Assembly (NCBI RefSeq): GCF_002999335.1
Contig: NW_020312117.1
Location: 1 to 64,000 of the forward strand
Reading direction: 5' to 3'
From: Cyclospora cayetanensis
Taxonomy: Eukaryota > Apicomplexa > Conoidasida > Eucoccidiorida > Eimeriidae
Length of the DNA stretch: 64,000 bases
Below the pieces are notes generated by a model that saw only the letters and a list, made by a program, of their open reading frames with translations, ran no database searches and was not told the DNA's origin. The translations under genes were made by a program, and so were the position numbers. Shown in pieces: positions 25,439-37,126 of this stretch (positions are counted from its first letter, which is position 1; each line of letters opens with the position of its first letter).

Positions 25439-27601
25439 ATGAGTCGAACAGCTGGGGAATTTCTTGTTCAATGTGAGAATTGCATTGCAGTGATTACGAT
25501 GCATTGTTTGGGTCCTAATGATGCTTTGTCAGACCTGGAAATCAGCGGGTTTAGTAGAGATAATGGGCCATTCATGGTTTGCAAGGAATTCCTTGACAAT
25601 GCGGTGGATGCTTGTGCAAAAAGCGTTTCCCCGCTACTCCCCCCTCTTGATTGCGAGAATGTTGAACTTGAAGTCTCAATACGCACCACAAGCCTTCTTG
25701 TAACCTGCAGAGATACAGTAAGAAACAAAACAGAGATTATTATTCACATAGTCAAGCACTGACGCTTAATCAGGGAAAAGGGATTGATTGTGCTACTGTT
25801 TCTGCACTGGGAGAGGTATTTTGCTCTTCAAAAGCGCAGGACCCTCAAACTGGAGGGGAATTCGGAATCGGCCTGAAAGCGGTAGGAAACATTTTGCCAT
25901 CTTAGCATCACTATTAGTTAGTAAAACAGTGTTTTTAGATAATGCTAAGTTCACAAAGAGATCTGAAACAACCGGTTAATGTTAAAATTCGGTAGACTCA
26001 TGATAAATAAAAGCACAGGGAACTAGTAGATACGAGTCCGTGTACTCTTCAGCATGCGCGAATGTGAAGTTTGGTCGTTTGGCATTAGCCTTGACGCAGC
26101 CTCTGTAGCTCCATTAATTCAGAATTTTGCAGGTCTGCTTTGCTGTTGCATGAATTTGGAATCGGTACATGGTAATTACATGTGTATTCCACAGTTGAGG
26201 CCTTGCCGGCATCCATGTGGCCGTGGATGACCGAATTTTCTGTCGAGGTAATGTGTGTACTATACTTTCCCCATCTACCTCACGCGAATGCTCTGCGGGA
26301 TGCGTAGCTCTCCCCAATATGGGACATGGAAAAGGAGAAGGAGATCGAGGCGTACGCTGCTATTCATTCCATATGGAGTCCAGAGGCAAGCTTTTAACGC
26401 AATGGTCCATGAGCTCTAATTGAAGAAGATGTCACTTAAGTTGACAATCAAAACCAAGCTGGTCTTTCGTGGAAACAACACATTCAGAAATCCTCGCGGG
26501 CCCGACGGGACATTTTTGTCCATCGCAGAGGGCCAAGAGCCCTTAGCCGTTGCGACTGCATCCGCATCTTGTGACGGGGCGAAACTTGAACTCACAGCTG
26601 CAGTTCTTTCAGCAAACGCTACGGGGGATGATGAGGGTTCAGAAATCCATCTTGTACGGAGTTTCAATGGAACACCGCTCTTGCCGTCGGCTGCTTCCTC
26701 TTGCCTTCTTACGAAATGTCTGAGGTACTGTGCCTTTGTTTTTTTCAAGCCTAACTTTGTACATGTGTGGCAACTTTCTACTGCGGATGCAATCTAGCGC
26801 GTTTCTCAAACAACATGGGCAATTCTTTGGAATGGAAGTGTCCTCGTATGAACCTCTTCACTCCTGTGGAGCGCCGACCACAAGCTTTACAAGTTTATGG
26901 GACTCCATGACGAACGTAGGGGTTCAGTGACCTATATTTTGTTTCGGGAAGGAGCAAGAGCCATATATATAAATTCTTTTATGTTTTAGATGGCATATAA
27001 AATTCGTCTTCAAACTCTAGAGGATTGCAAGTGGACTGTAATACTTGTGGTGAGGCAATTCGCCAATGTTATGTACAGAAAGGGGCGAGAATATAGTTGA
27101 CCACATTCAGGCTGCAAACCTCTCCAGTGGGAAAGCCCTTTACAGCTCTCTGTCAAAAAGCTTTCTGCACGTAAGAAAAACAGAAAGTAAAAGCGTGGAT
27201 CCCGCTTAGCAAGAGCTGCATTTCTACATCTTTGCCCTTCAGGGATCCAATAATCTGCGCATTGAAATAATAGGGGCTTTCCAACGTTTGTTCAACCAGT
27301 TAAAATCGGCATATCCCCGTGGCTTTCAGACACTGGAAGAACTGGCCGTAAGCCAACCCTTGATGCAAGGAGCCAATGTAGCTCTAAACACCTTCGCTGC
27401 CTCCCCGCTTGAACGTCGAACGGCTTCGTTCAGATGAAAAAGGCTACTGAAAGATTCGCGCCGAGTATTGCCTCTTCACTTGCGAATATAATCTGCACGT
27501 CGGAGAACGACTGCTTTAAGACTACTGCTTTGGGCCTTCTGAAATTGCCCAATCCCACGCTTCCTGCGGGTTCATCTCCTGGTACAACTGGCAGTTATTG
27601 A
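25439..27601 (+). CDS. DNA topoisomerase VI subunit B-like ATPase
   Basis: GHKL-type ATPase subunit that partners a SPO11/TopVI-A-type transesterase to cut duplex DNA, in meiotic break formation or chromosome decatenation. Twelve small exons join in phase: 25439-25717, 25774-25881, 25939-25974, 26030-26132, 26195-26247, 26308 to about 26393, 26423-26724, 26798-26915, 26990-27049, 27111-27170, 27243-27347 and 27434-27601, about 490 residues. The N box is GFSRDNGPFMVCKEFLDNAVDA, split here as GFSRDNGPF and KEFLDNAVDAC, with the ATP/Mg Glu and Asn present. The DxGxG box (CRDTGKGID) forms across the exon 1/2 junction, and the G2 box is GGEFGIGLKA. Then come the strand IRVRVLF, LDAASVAPLI, and in the transducer region HLVRSFNGTPLL, the counterpart of the R-F-x-N-x-x-P-L motif. 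Introns are mostly 50-75 bp. Exon 6 seems to use a GC-AG intron (AGAG followed by GCAAGC). The true start could lie in an upstream exon. The protein is shorter than archaeal or plant Top6B. Confidence 0.85.
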
Positions 27602-29536
27602 GTATACTAGGTGACCGCATGCATGCTATATGATCAGCTCAAATGCCACGAGGACTGAGCTTAACATGCTGCCGAACGATGAAGCGTGCGAGAACAAAAG
27701 CAGCCAGAGAAATAATCGAGGACAAAATCCTTGATTTGATCTTGTAAGTAGTGACCTAGCCCGCCTACAGCCCACCTGACACGTTTGAGAGCCACAAGTT
27801 TCATTTTGACATGTTTTCATGTTCAATCTGTTTCAGACGAAAGCTCCAGTCCACCGAACGCTCAGCAGCAACAAATAGAAGGAAGCGGGGCACAAAAAAT
27901 CACAAACAGCCATCCCTCGCTGCTAGTCCGACTACGCCGTGTAGTTCCTAATTATAAACACCGAATACCGAGAAAGACGAGTCGTTCCTGTTATGTTAGA
28001 GACTTTTGTTCAGATCAGGTATTACCCCTATCCGAGCAGGTTGTACGGATCCTGCAAATCTATAAGAATAGGATGGGGCGGTAGTCTATGCCACTGGGAA
28101 ATCAAAGCAAACGCACCCCTGAGATCTAAATGCATCCCTTTATAATATTTGCTGAAATATTCGAACGTGTTACCACAGAGTGGTGCTGCTATATCAGACT
28201 GACCCGTATTTAGGCACGTTCTACTATACGAGCTATTTTTAACATAGAAATATCGAGAATCCAATAATTGGTCAGTCTGCCTGTATATATTATCGTAAAA
28301 GAGATTTATGTGTTTGACACCAGAAGACGCAACATTTTGTGCATGTGATAGATTCTATGTTCAACTAGATGTGAAGGCAGCAACTCCCAAGAGGCTCCAG
28401 CTGCGCGCACCGTCGCTGTCCTTCTCCCTCCATATCGAGCACCCAGAGCGACGCGGCTAGGAAAATAAGAATGCTCAACCTAAGATCATCCGATTACATT
28501 CTGCAAAGTTCGTATCGAATCTGCCTTTGAGCGTCTCGCTACATGGTCTGATGGAGCGCTACAGCACCGTTTAGGATTGACTTGAAACAATATATGCAGA
28601 GAAAAGAAACGCCAATGCAAAAAGCGCGTGGCGCGAAAGCAGTGAAAAATAGATATCAGCTGTTAGGTAAGTCGGCATGTTATACCTTTTTCCTGAAGTC
28701 CAGAGCAAGGAAGTGTTTCGTACCATTCTTGCCCGCTTCGGGTTATATTCCATATTCAGTGACGTTATTGTCTACCGGATGTCCAGCTAGTGCGTCATAC
28801 CAATTAGATTAACATGCTGCGTAAGCGTTTCTCCCACTGTGTGTATGTCTGAAGAGGTCAGGACAACCACTACACAAAGAGGGCAAAGCAGCTGCGTATA
28901 TGCGGGAGCATCAAGGGAAACAGCTTGGTAAAACCCTCTAGAGATGCGCTAAAAAGACGAACACTACAGGTATTAACCTTCCTTTTCCGAGAAAAGTAAA
29001 ACACAGGGAAGCAAGCTGGAGTATACGCATTTAGCTGTTTTTTCTGCGACTCTGCATGATGAATCAAACGGCCGTTCAACCAGGTGATGGTAGGGACAAA
29101 TGGTACATTGCGCAAAGGCTGTGCAGATAAAGAACTTAAATGGCCTACTGATATTATATGCAGTTTTAGCAATGTCCTTCCGGGAGCTGAACAGGGCATG
29201 CTCTCAACCATTCCGCAAAAGCTTTGCCTGCCACCAGCGGTAGGGCTCCGTCCTGCGAACTGAGGCTGCAGCGGACGTCCAATGCAGCGGATTTCCCTGT
29301 ACTCTCTCTCTATTTGTTTAATAAGTAAGTGAAATTAAGTGAGTTTAGACTACGCCAGTTGATTGTTAACTTTGGCTTCTTTCTTGCATGACCGGCCGAC
29401 TGGGGCCCCGGTTTCAAGCATCGTGAGCCGGAGTTTTTCGAGTTTCTCTCGGTTCTGACAAGCTACAGTCTTTCCCGTTTTTCGTGGTATTGTGTACACA
29501 AAAGTATAGGCCCCTCATTCCCAAGGCAGTGAAAGG
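27602..29536. other. Intergenic, gene-poor
   Basis: No supported gene. Short frames at 27785-28084 (+) and 28028-28264 (-) overlap on opposite strands. The minus one contains KGMHLDLRGAFALI, vaguely like the LDLRxAY segment of gypsy reverse transcriptase, but nothing beside it supports that. The part from 28300 to 29500 shows no pattern. Confidence 0.4.
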
Positions 29537-30373
29537 ATGAAGGGTTTCGGGTCGGACAAAGCAGCAGGTTGCCCCCCTTCACGGGGTTCATACGGCGGTG
29601 TTGCTGGTGGCTCAGACTCGGCCCCTAGACTTGACATGGGGGGAGCCGGGGGCTTGACTGGCATTCTGTTTCCCTGGACCCGCGTGGAGATGACCAAAGA
29701 CATGATCTGCAAGGGCACCATCAGCGCGATTGTTGGAGTGTTGCTGGGAATTATTTCTTCCCTCATAGTGAACTGCACCCTCGTGGAGATATCAGTCTCT
29801 TCATTCTTTTCCCTGTACCTCGGCATTGTGTTTATCACTGTTGGCGCTGTTATTCTTTGGAGAATAAACGTGAACGCAGATGGGGCATCTCAGGGGCGTA
29901 AACTGCAGCTGACGTTCTTTGCGGGTCTTATCGTCTTTTCTGGGGTTCTGTGCTTTGTTCTGAAGAGAAACTGGTTCGTTGGGCTCCACGCAATAGCCAA
30001 GGTGCCGCTGTACACTATATTGGGCGTGTCGGTGGCCTTCGCCTTGACGTTTTCTCTGGTAGATGTCGTAAATTACCTCTTTTCCTTCTTCCAGTCGTCT
30101 GTGTCTAAGCCTCTAGTTGAGTCCCGAGAACAAGCTTACATGGTGCTATTCTTTACTCTCATTATGGGTGGCGTCTTTGGCTGCATATTCGGCATGATGG
30201 ATGTAGAGGACGAAATGCAGTACCAGATCAAGCTTGCTCTTCTTAGGGAGCAACAGTTCTGCTATCCTCTGGGTGCCCTGATTGGAGGCCTTGCCGGCTT
30301 TAGCAACGAGATCCTCAGGCAGTCCGAGCAGAAACTCAGGTATTATTCAACAGAATTCGATGAGGACATCTAA
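29537..30373 (+). CDS. Six-helix integral membrane protein
   Basis: Intronless, 278 residues; family not recognised. A Gly/Ser-rich N-terminal tail of about 50 residues is followed by hydrophobic segments at about 58-80, 84-108, 123-143, 156-184 and 200-222, and a short Gly-rich one at 241-257 (YPLGALIGGLAGFSN). A charged C-terminal tail ends in EFDEDI. The GxxxG-type spacing in GGVFGCIFG and GALIGGLAG suggests packed helices. Length and helix count are like INSIG-type ER proteins, but I see no diagnostic motif, so this is only a thought. The ATG at 29537 follows an in-frame-open leader, and no better start is visible. Codon use is balanced and the frame is clean, so I am confident that it is a real gene. 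Confidence 0.85.
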   Translation: MKGFGSDKAAGCPPSRGSYGGVAGGSDSAPRLDMGGAGGLTGILFPWTRVEMTKDMICKGTISAIVGVLLGIISSLIVNCTLVEISVSSFFSLYLGIVFITVGAVILWRINVNADGASQGRKLQLTFFAGLIVFSGVLCFVLKRNWFVGLHAIAKVPLYTILGVSVAFALTFSLVDVVNYLFSFFQSSVSKPLVESREQAYMVLFFTLIMGGVFGCIFGMMDVEDEMQYQIKLALLREQQFCYPLGALIGGLAGFSNEILRQSEQKLRYYSTEFDEDI

Positions 30374-33056
30374 GGCGATTTGGCTTTGCGAAGCTGCTAC
30401 GCACAACACAGGGGGGCCAGCTAGCGGAAGCGCAGGAATTTTCAAAGCATTCAAGAGGTGCTAGCTAACGTGGCTGCAGTAACTTGGGTTCAACAAGAAC
30501 GGATCTGTCCCCTATCACTATCAGAGGCAAGAGACGGGACAGGTCGGCCGAGTTCTGCTACTGCAGCTGAGCGGGATGGCCTTGGAGCTGGATATGCTTT
30601 CGTCCGAAGATATGAAAAACGGAATTAGTTTATTCTGTCATTTCTTTGGTCCGATTTTCCTTCTCTGTCACGCACTCACCTGAGGTTTGCCCCTACCGCT
30701 GTGTACTCGATTGTATACATGGATTTTCTATGTAAAGGCGCACAGACCTGTCAGTGCCTGAAAGTAATCTGTATTTATGCCACATGGCAACCGAGCATCT
30801 CCTCTTGCATTCCCACCCCTATTTCTGCTGGCTGCATGGTAAGGGAAAAAAGGTTATAGGGGACCATTGTGGACTGGAAGAACCCTTGGGCCCCCATGCA
30901 GCGTTAGCGTTGTGAGAGCCCCCTCAGTTCGTGAGTGTTAGCCCTTCTGGTTGCTGTGTCATGCGTATACTTGCCATGGTACGATTTCAGCGCACGTTCT
31001 CCCCCATACTGACGCAAAGGCCCATAGGCCTCTAGGGGACCTTAACCCGCTAGGGGGACAATTCACTGTGCGTACGCTCGTTTCTCCTTTTTGTTTAGTT
31101 GCTGCGTAGCCCCTGTAGAATGGATGCATGTGGGAAGCCCGGGAGCAGAAGCGCAAGGTAGCAGTGGCGCTCTCTTCTCTGAGCGCAGGCAGCCACTGAG
31201 GCATAGTAAAGCGGGGACTCAAACAGAACAATAGCAAGACACAGGCAGTCACTTAACAATGAGGACCAAGCATAGGAGCAGGGGAAAAAAGAGTCGAGTG
31301 TGCTGCTCTCAGGAGTCATTACCTTTTCCCTGTTGCTATAGCGGTTCTACCCGTTGCCTTTGGCTGCTGGCATTTCCGGTGGCAGCTCAGACTACCCGTT
31401 TCTGTATCTCTTGTTTCTGGAAATCAAGCTTGCTGGGGGATTAAGTGTCGAAAATAGAGTTGTACAAGTACAACTTAAACAGTGGTCACCTGTCGATGTG
31501 GCGAGATACCCCGTTTTTACTATGGGAGTGTGCGGTGTGTAAACACAAAACTGGCGACTGCCATGGGGTTACGGTAGAGGTTGGCAAGTAGAGAAGAATG
31601 CGTAAGGGCGGCGGCACAAGTTGCAACGACCGGCTGCACAACTCGATGTGTCTGGATGCCACCTAAATTGACTTGGGTGAGATTTCAAGGCTGGTGGGAT
31701 AGTAATTTGCACCTCCATCACATTATCTTCCCTCGGCTCTCTGGAGGATTCCCTCAGCAAAGTCTGTCGACCCATCAATTACTGCGGGGGGTGGGTGACG
31801 AGTTTGTAAGGAGAGGGCTGATAACGGGCCTCACACAATGCGAAAGCCGCTGTCTTGGTTTCAAACTTGCATGTTGGCCCTTTCGGCCAGTGGTTCATGC
31901 CCTCTGAGTGGAAAGAGTGTTGCCACTGTTCTGAGTGCCTCCGTCTGCCTATGCGGCTGGGAAACACTGGTGTCTACGGGCCTATTGTTGTTGTAAAACA
32001 GCAAAAGCTCTCACTCAATTGAACTTCACAAATGTTGAAAGGCTGTTTTCTAAGGGAATCCGCGCAAAATAACGGCCCTTTCGTGTCTTTAGCTGCGATT
32101 TGCGACAGTTGTGGGAGTGGCCATGGGTCCAACCGATGTAGGCAGAAGCCGCTTGTAGAAGGCTCTACAGGGGGGATTTTCTATGGTTTTACCCGTACTT
32201 TTGATCTAGTATGAGCTTATCGATAAAATCTGAGGTTTGGGTGTTAAAGCAGCGGTAAGCACACGGAATTCCACTTTAGGTAAGCAGCTTGAGGACTTCG
32301 TGCTACGTTGATTTAAACCATAGAAACGGAGCTCTCTTCATTGCATTCCTTATAAGATTTCCAGTCCTGCCTGAGGAACGCCTATTGCTCACTTTTATGT
32401 CGGTTTTTCTGGACGCTATGCTCGAGCCTCAGCCCTGGCCCCGCACTGCCTCTCTGCGTGTACTACGCTGCCTTCGTCTTCGTCAAGTTTCTCGGTTCGC
32501 GAAACACTGGCTCATTGCTCCACCTTATTCCAGTACTTCTTGTGCCTTGTCGTAATTTCCTCTTGAAAACCCTTGTTCTGGGTATTTTCCATCGAGATCG
32601 CGCTCAGGGCAGCAGAGCCAGCAGCTACGAACTGTAGTAGGCTGTCACAAACTGCATGGTCCAGTAAAGGAGCCCTGCCTGAATTGATTTTTTGTGCATA
32701 TTCAGTACCTTAAAAAGCAAAGGCGACGAATTATATTTCGCAGTTTGTGAAACCGCAAAGCTTTGTGCCTGGGCGAGTGCTTCTGTAGTTTTGTCTAAGT
32801 ACCTCACGTTGGAGGGAAGCATTGGAAATCCCGTTTTGTGTTAGTTGCTGGGCACTGTCGATTTACGCATTGATGTAGGGGGTTCAGAGACCGGTTATTC
32901 AGATGATTCTTGCTTAGTACTGTATTTCCTAAGAGCCTAAACGCTAGGGCAGATGCTGAGGCGTTGGTCTATCACAGTTCCCCTCACACTCTCACGACAT
33001 CCACTCTCGCCTCTTGCATTTTTTTGATGATCAAGAATCTCCTCCCTTCTACACAG
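30374..33056. other. Long intergenic region
   Basis: About 2.7 kb with only short, overlapping frames on both strands and no recognisable motif, tRNA or repeat. It probably holds the 3' UTR of the membrane-protein gene and the promoter and 5' exons of the AT-hook gene. A first exon could begin at the ATG at 32910, because the frame is open from there to 33057. Confidence 0.45.
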
Positions 33057-34571
33057 TTTGAATACCAGAAGCGTAGCAGGAAGCAGAGCGTGCCTATAGC
33101 TTCAGCCTCCTGTGCAACTGAGATGGAGGTGGCAGAGAAACACGCTGTTGACGGCGCCAGGGTCCCCGTTTCGGTGAGCTCGAAGACTTCCAAAGTCCTT
33201 GGGTCAGCTTTCAACAACGATGGCTTTCTTCCTAAGAAATCAGGAACAGCAGCTGCATCCACCCCTTCTGTACCTGCTGCACTTGCGGCTGGGGTGAAAG
33301 AGCAGCTCCACCAGCTGCAATGGCCTCCAGCAGGGGGCCCATCTGCTGCTCCCGTGAAAAAGAGAGGGAGGCCCCGTAAGTACCCGCGACCAGAAGACCT
33401 TTTAACAGCTCCACAGGGCCCCACCCAAACCCAAGTGCAGCATGCGAGGGATCGCCAGGGGCCCGTAAGAGAAAAACGGCAGAAGGCAGACGCTTGCTAC
33501 GAGGCCCCCACCGATGACCATCTGAGTCGACCAAGAAGAAACAGGGCAGCCATCACGAGCCGGAAGCAACAGCGTGGTAAGTGCTGTCCTTCAGCGAGAA
33601 GTATAGGGTTGTGCGATTGGTTCACTCGTTTTACGGTGTATTTGTATGGCAAGCTGTCCCCTATTAGTTGAGGGTGCCCTTCCTTCGCTGCACATGCATG
33701 CCTGTGTGCGTTTGCATGTGAATTTACTTGTCTGTTCTCAGGAGGCGCAGATGAACAGATCTCCGGGCACCGAGGGAAGTATCTTTGGGGTGTCAAGCCG
33801 CAAAAGAGGAGTCCGTCTCCGCCTACCTGGGGCCCCTCCTCAGCTGATGAGAGTAGTGTTGTACACGCTGGCAAGCAGCAGGAAGAGGAATCTTTTTATC
33901 ACTTGATGGAGCGGCTTCCCCAGGGTGGGAATCGGGGAGCTGGAACGGCTCGTGTAGGAGAAGGAGCCGCTGATAAGGAGGAGGCTGTCCTTTTGTGGGC
34001 TTCAACCCTCGCTCGACAGCACCGAACGCCGCGTAATTTGCATTCTCAGGAAGCGGAAGGCGAGTCTGCCGTGTGTCCATTGGAAATTGCAGCATTCGAA
34101 GGACAGGGTGCAACGACTTCTTCGCTTGAAGGCAACTTGTCAGCCGCTTGTCTTCACGACGTTGGGGGAGAGGCGGTGGAGTCAGTTCTGCTGCCGTACT
34201 ATCGGCGTTGCCTGCAATTGCTTCTGGCAAACCTCTTGGGGTGCTTGCCATCTCTTTCGTACTCGGCCGCGGCGTTGTTGGAACGAGAAAGGGCTATCTT
34301 GCGGTGTTTATCTTTTGCGGCTTCCTCTTCCCTGCCGCTCTCTTCCCTGCAGATCCTCATCGACCGTTTTGGGAAGTGTGTGAAGGCGCTATCGGCTCCC
34401 AGTGAACTGGAAAAGCCTCTGCAGCTTGAGCTGGTAGAGGATATGCTGCTTCTGTCGCGCCTTGTTGGACAGGACCCAGCCCCCCAAACGGCAAAACACA
34501 CGGGGGCAGCCGTAAGGGCTGCAGCTGCTGCAGGTGCAAACCAAGGCGGTGCTAATGAGGTGGTTTGGTGA
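33057..34571 (+). CDS. AT-hook protein, probable chromatin/DNA-binding
   Basis: Two exons join in phase 1: 33057 (or earlier) to 33576, ending at GTAAGT, and 33742-34571, ending TGA. The start is uncertain. A good acceptor (CTTCTACACAG) lies at 33056, the frame is open back to an ATG at 32910, and an internal ATG is at 33121. Exon 1 codes KKRGRPRKYPRP at about 33358, a textbook AT hook (core RGRP) that inserts into the minor groove of AT-rich DNA, followed by a basic stretch. Exon 2 starts with a Gly/Ser/Pro-rich linker, then a long Leu-rich helical region (about 34180-34480) with no domain I recognise, and ends in an Ala-rich tail. A nuclear role is likely. It could be one subunit of a chromatin or transcription complex, but nothing shows which. 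Confidence 0.7.
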
Positions 34572-34845
34572 CAGGCTGGGAAGTGGGCGCTTTGAAGGAG
34601 ATAGAAAGGAGCCGAGGCACTCGGAGGAGATGTAAAGAGGCCGAGGCTCTCAAAGGAAGAGAAGTGATGAGGCCGAATCGGATGGGAGGGAAAGTGAAGT
34701 ACAAGGAGGCCAGAGGCATGGGCAGAGTGAAACGATCAGGAAAACAGGGGTCCTTTTCTGCTGTATCTCTTAGTAGAGAGCTCAGCAGGAGCAATAAACG
34801 TGAACCAAGTCAAGAGGAAGAACACCATGAACGGTGAATACTAAT
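34572..34845 (+). repeat. Purine-rich imperfect repeat
   Basis: Directly after the AT-hook stop codon, the + strand is strongly purine-rich. It repeats variants of GAGGCCGAGGC and GGAGGAGATG at roughly 30-40 bp spacing (for example near 34614, 34645 and 34669). An 80-codon frame stays open only because of this composition. It is probably 3' UTR or spacer. Confidence 0.45.
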
Positions 34846-37126
34846 TCGAAGAGGTTCTATTAGTTTTTGCACTTGTTTATAGGCGTGCCAACTGGAGTTT
34901 CCACTTAGATGAACTTGGGACGTTTGTTTTTTTCAAATACACGCACTCAACGGAACCCAGTTGCACCGTTTTCGAAGGGGCCCCCATGTTGTACATTTGG
35001 TGGGCATGACCAGTTCGGTTGCACTGAGGCAGAATCAGGGGGTCTATTCATACTCTTTTTTGACTGAATACTGACGTTTATTGTGTCGTATTTCTTCTAT
35101 TTCCTCGTTGACACGAGACAGCGGTTGTCGTGGAAGAAGCATCGAAAAAAGCTTGGTTTCGAATACAAGCCTGAGGGGAAAACCCCCGGGATTTTATTTT
35201 ATGGCCACGCTGCCGCCGCTTGTTGGGGGCACCAGCGGGCAATGTTGGCATCCGTTTGTTTTGCTTTGCTGCTCTCGTTATTTCGAGGAAAGGATTATGC
35301 ATCAGCTGTGCACTCATACCGCGCCTGGATGTGTGTACGGCACCATCAAAAATACTACAGACCACGCTACACGTTTCAAAGGTTAACGCAGTTCTTATCG
35401 GGCTACGCCACACTTTTAGAGGCTTTTAACTTCCCCAGTTTTACTGATTAGAATTAGTAGAAAGCCGACTGCTCGGCTTGGCTCTTCGATGGCCAATCAT
35501 CATTATGGCTAGTTCCATTTGATAATCAATATTTGTACGTGTTTCGTAGCTGCTTCGTTCATCTAGCTGTGAGACTATGGAGTGATTGAAGGAGACAGCA
35601 ACGCGTACCCTAACCTTCCGTCTCCCCCCAAGGCAGAAACCTTAGTGGTGAACGCAAGAAGAGGGCGGAGAATCGCCCGCAGACATGTTCTGCTATTGCA
35701 TCAAGCGGTCGATCGCGGCATTGGTAGGTATAGCCAACTGCACCCCTCTACTGGCTTCCACTGGCTCGCTACAGTTCCCTTTTTCACTTCCTGTTACTTT
35801 CCCTGCTCTCTACCCGCAAATCCCCTCCTGTGTGTTTGGTTCCACCATTCGCTCCTTATACAAGTGTTGCTCTTTCGACAGCCTGCAAACTCAATCAGTG
35901 TCTGCCAAACGCCCAAGCAGTGAAGCCTGGAGTTCGGATTTATCTTTGGTGAGAAACTAGGCGCGATACGCAATACATCTCCCCGCGCGAAGAACTGGCA
36001 GAAGCTGAGGGCGCGAATATTACAGCGATGAAAGAAGACAAGATGAAGGGCACCAAGCGTCGGATCAGGCAATCAAAGAGGTCTGATGCACCAAAAGAAA
36101 AGCAGCATATGCACAGAGATGCCGGGATTGGAAATACACAAAACCAGCGAAGCAGGACGATGCGAAGGATGGTGGATACATGCACTGAAACGGGCTCATA
36201 CAAGAAGACGCACTCGCACCGATGTCATCTAGCCGCCTGCCCACATCAAACATCCTTGGCCATAATTGCGAATTAGCCAGCTGAACACCAGTGCTGGCAG
36301 CGCAGCAGAGCGATTCACCTGTTGATGCCGATCGGTACAAGGCAGCGAGACATTACAAACGCTGGAAAGCTCCCAGCGCTGCTGCATAATGAGGTGATAG
36401 GAAGGCAAGAGCGGGTTTGCGTGACAAGCAACTACTGTAACATGAGAAAAAGAAGGACGGAAAGCAACCAGTTAAAACAGGTACATGGGAGATCGCGCCA
36501 AGTAAGCAACTTCATAATACGTCCATTCGAAGGCCTCCTTCATACCCCCACAACACTGAAAGTGCCAAACGCCAAGCACGTGAACCCGAAAAACATGATG
36601 TATGCTTTACTTTGTTTGGTGCATAGGTACGCAGTTGACCCCTCCCATCCCTCGGTCCTTGCCCCCGTTTTTCCTTTATGAAAGCCGCCAATCCTTATAG
36701 TACTCCTCTCTGTCCTGCTCTCCCTCGACCACACTTTGTTTGCAGTTGGGCCGTCAATTACGACTCCTTGTGCTAGTTTTGGATGTCCGGCCTCGCGCTC
36801 GGTGGCCTTTCTGAGATAATTAGTCTACGGGGAGTGCAACCTTTGAGAAGGCATTGCACAGCTTTAACGCAGGTGGGTGTGTTAAGTACATGCCTAGAGC
36901 AAACAAACAAGATGCAACGCCCAGCACACAAGCGACAGCTAGCTCATGATAAACTAAACACGCAGCCAGCCCATTGTACCTCAGGAAAAACAGCCCCACT
37001 CACAAAATACGAAAAATACACTTTGAAGACGGCACCAGAGCGATCTGGAGCCTCCAAATTAGCAGTAGGTATATTCCTCTGATGTTATGCGGGGTTCAAT
37101 GCCTTAGAGGCACTGACCAGTGTGTT
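34846..37126. other. Intergenic region
   Basis: No supported gene in about 2.3 kb. The longest frame, 35083-35451 (+, 122 codons, rich in Trp/Tyr/Arg/His), starts with a plausible ATG but overlaps an equally open frame at 35081-35386 and has no recognised motif, so I do not call it. Confidence 0.45.

Noticed and set aside
29537..30373. Calling the six-helix protein an INSIG homologue
   Set aside because: Only length and helix number agree; I see no shared motif, so it is left as an unrecognised membrane protein.
35083..35451. 122-codon plus frame as a possible gene
   Set aside because: It overlaps an equally long frame, shows no motif, signal or splice support, and has no neighbour exon.
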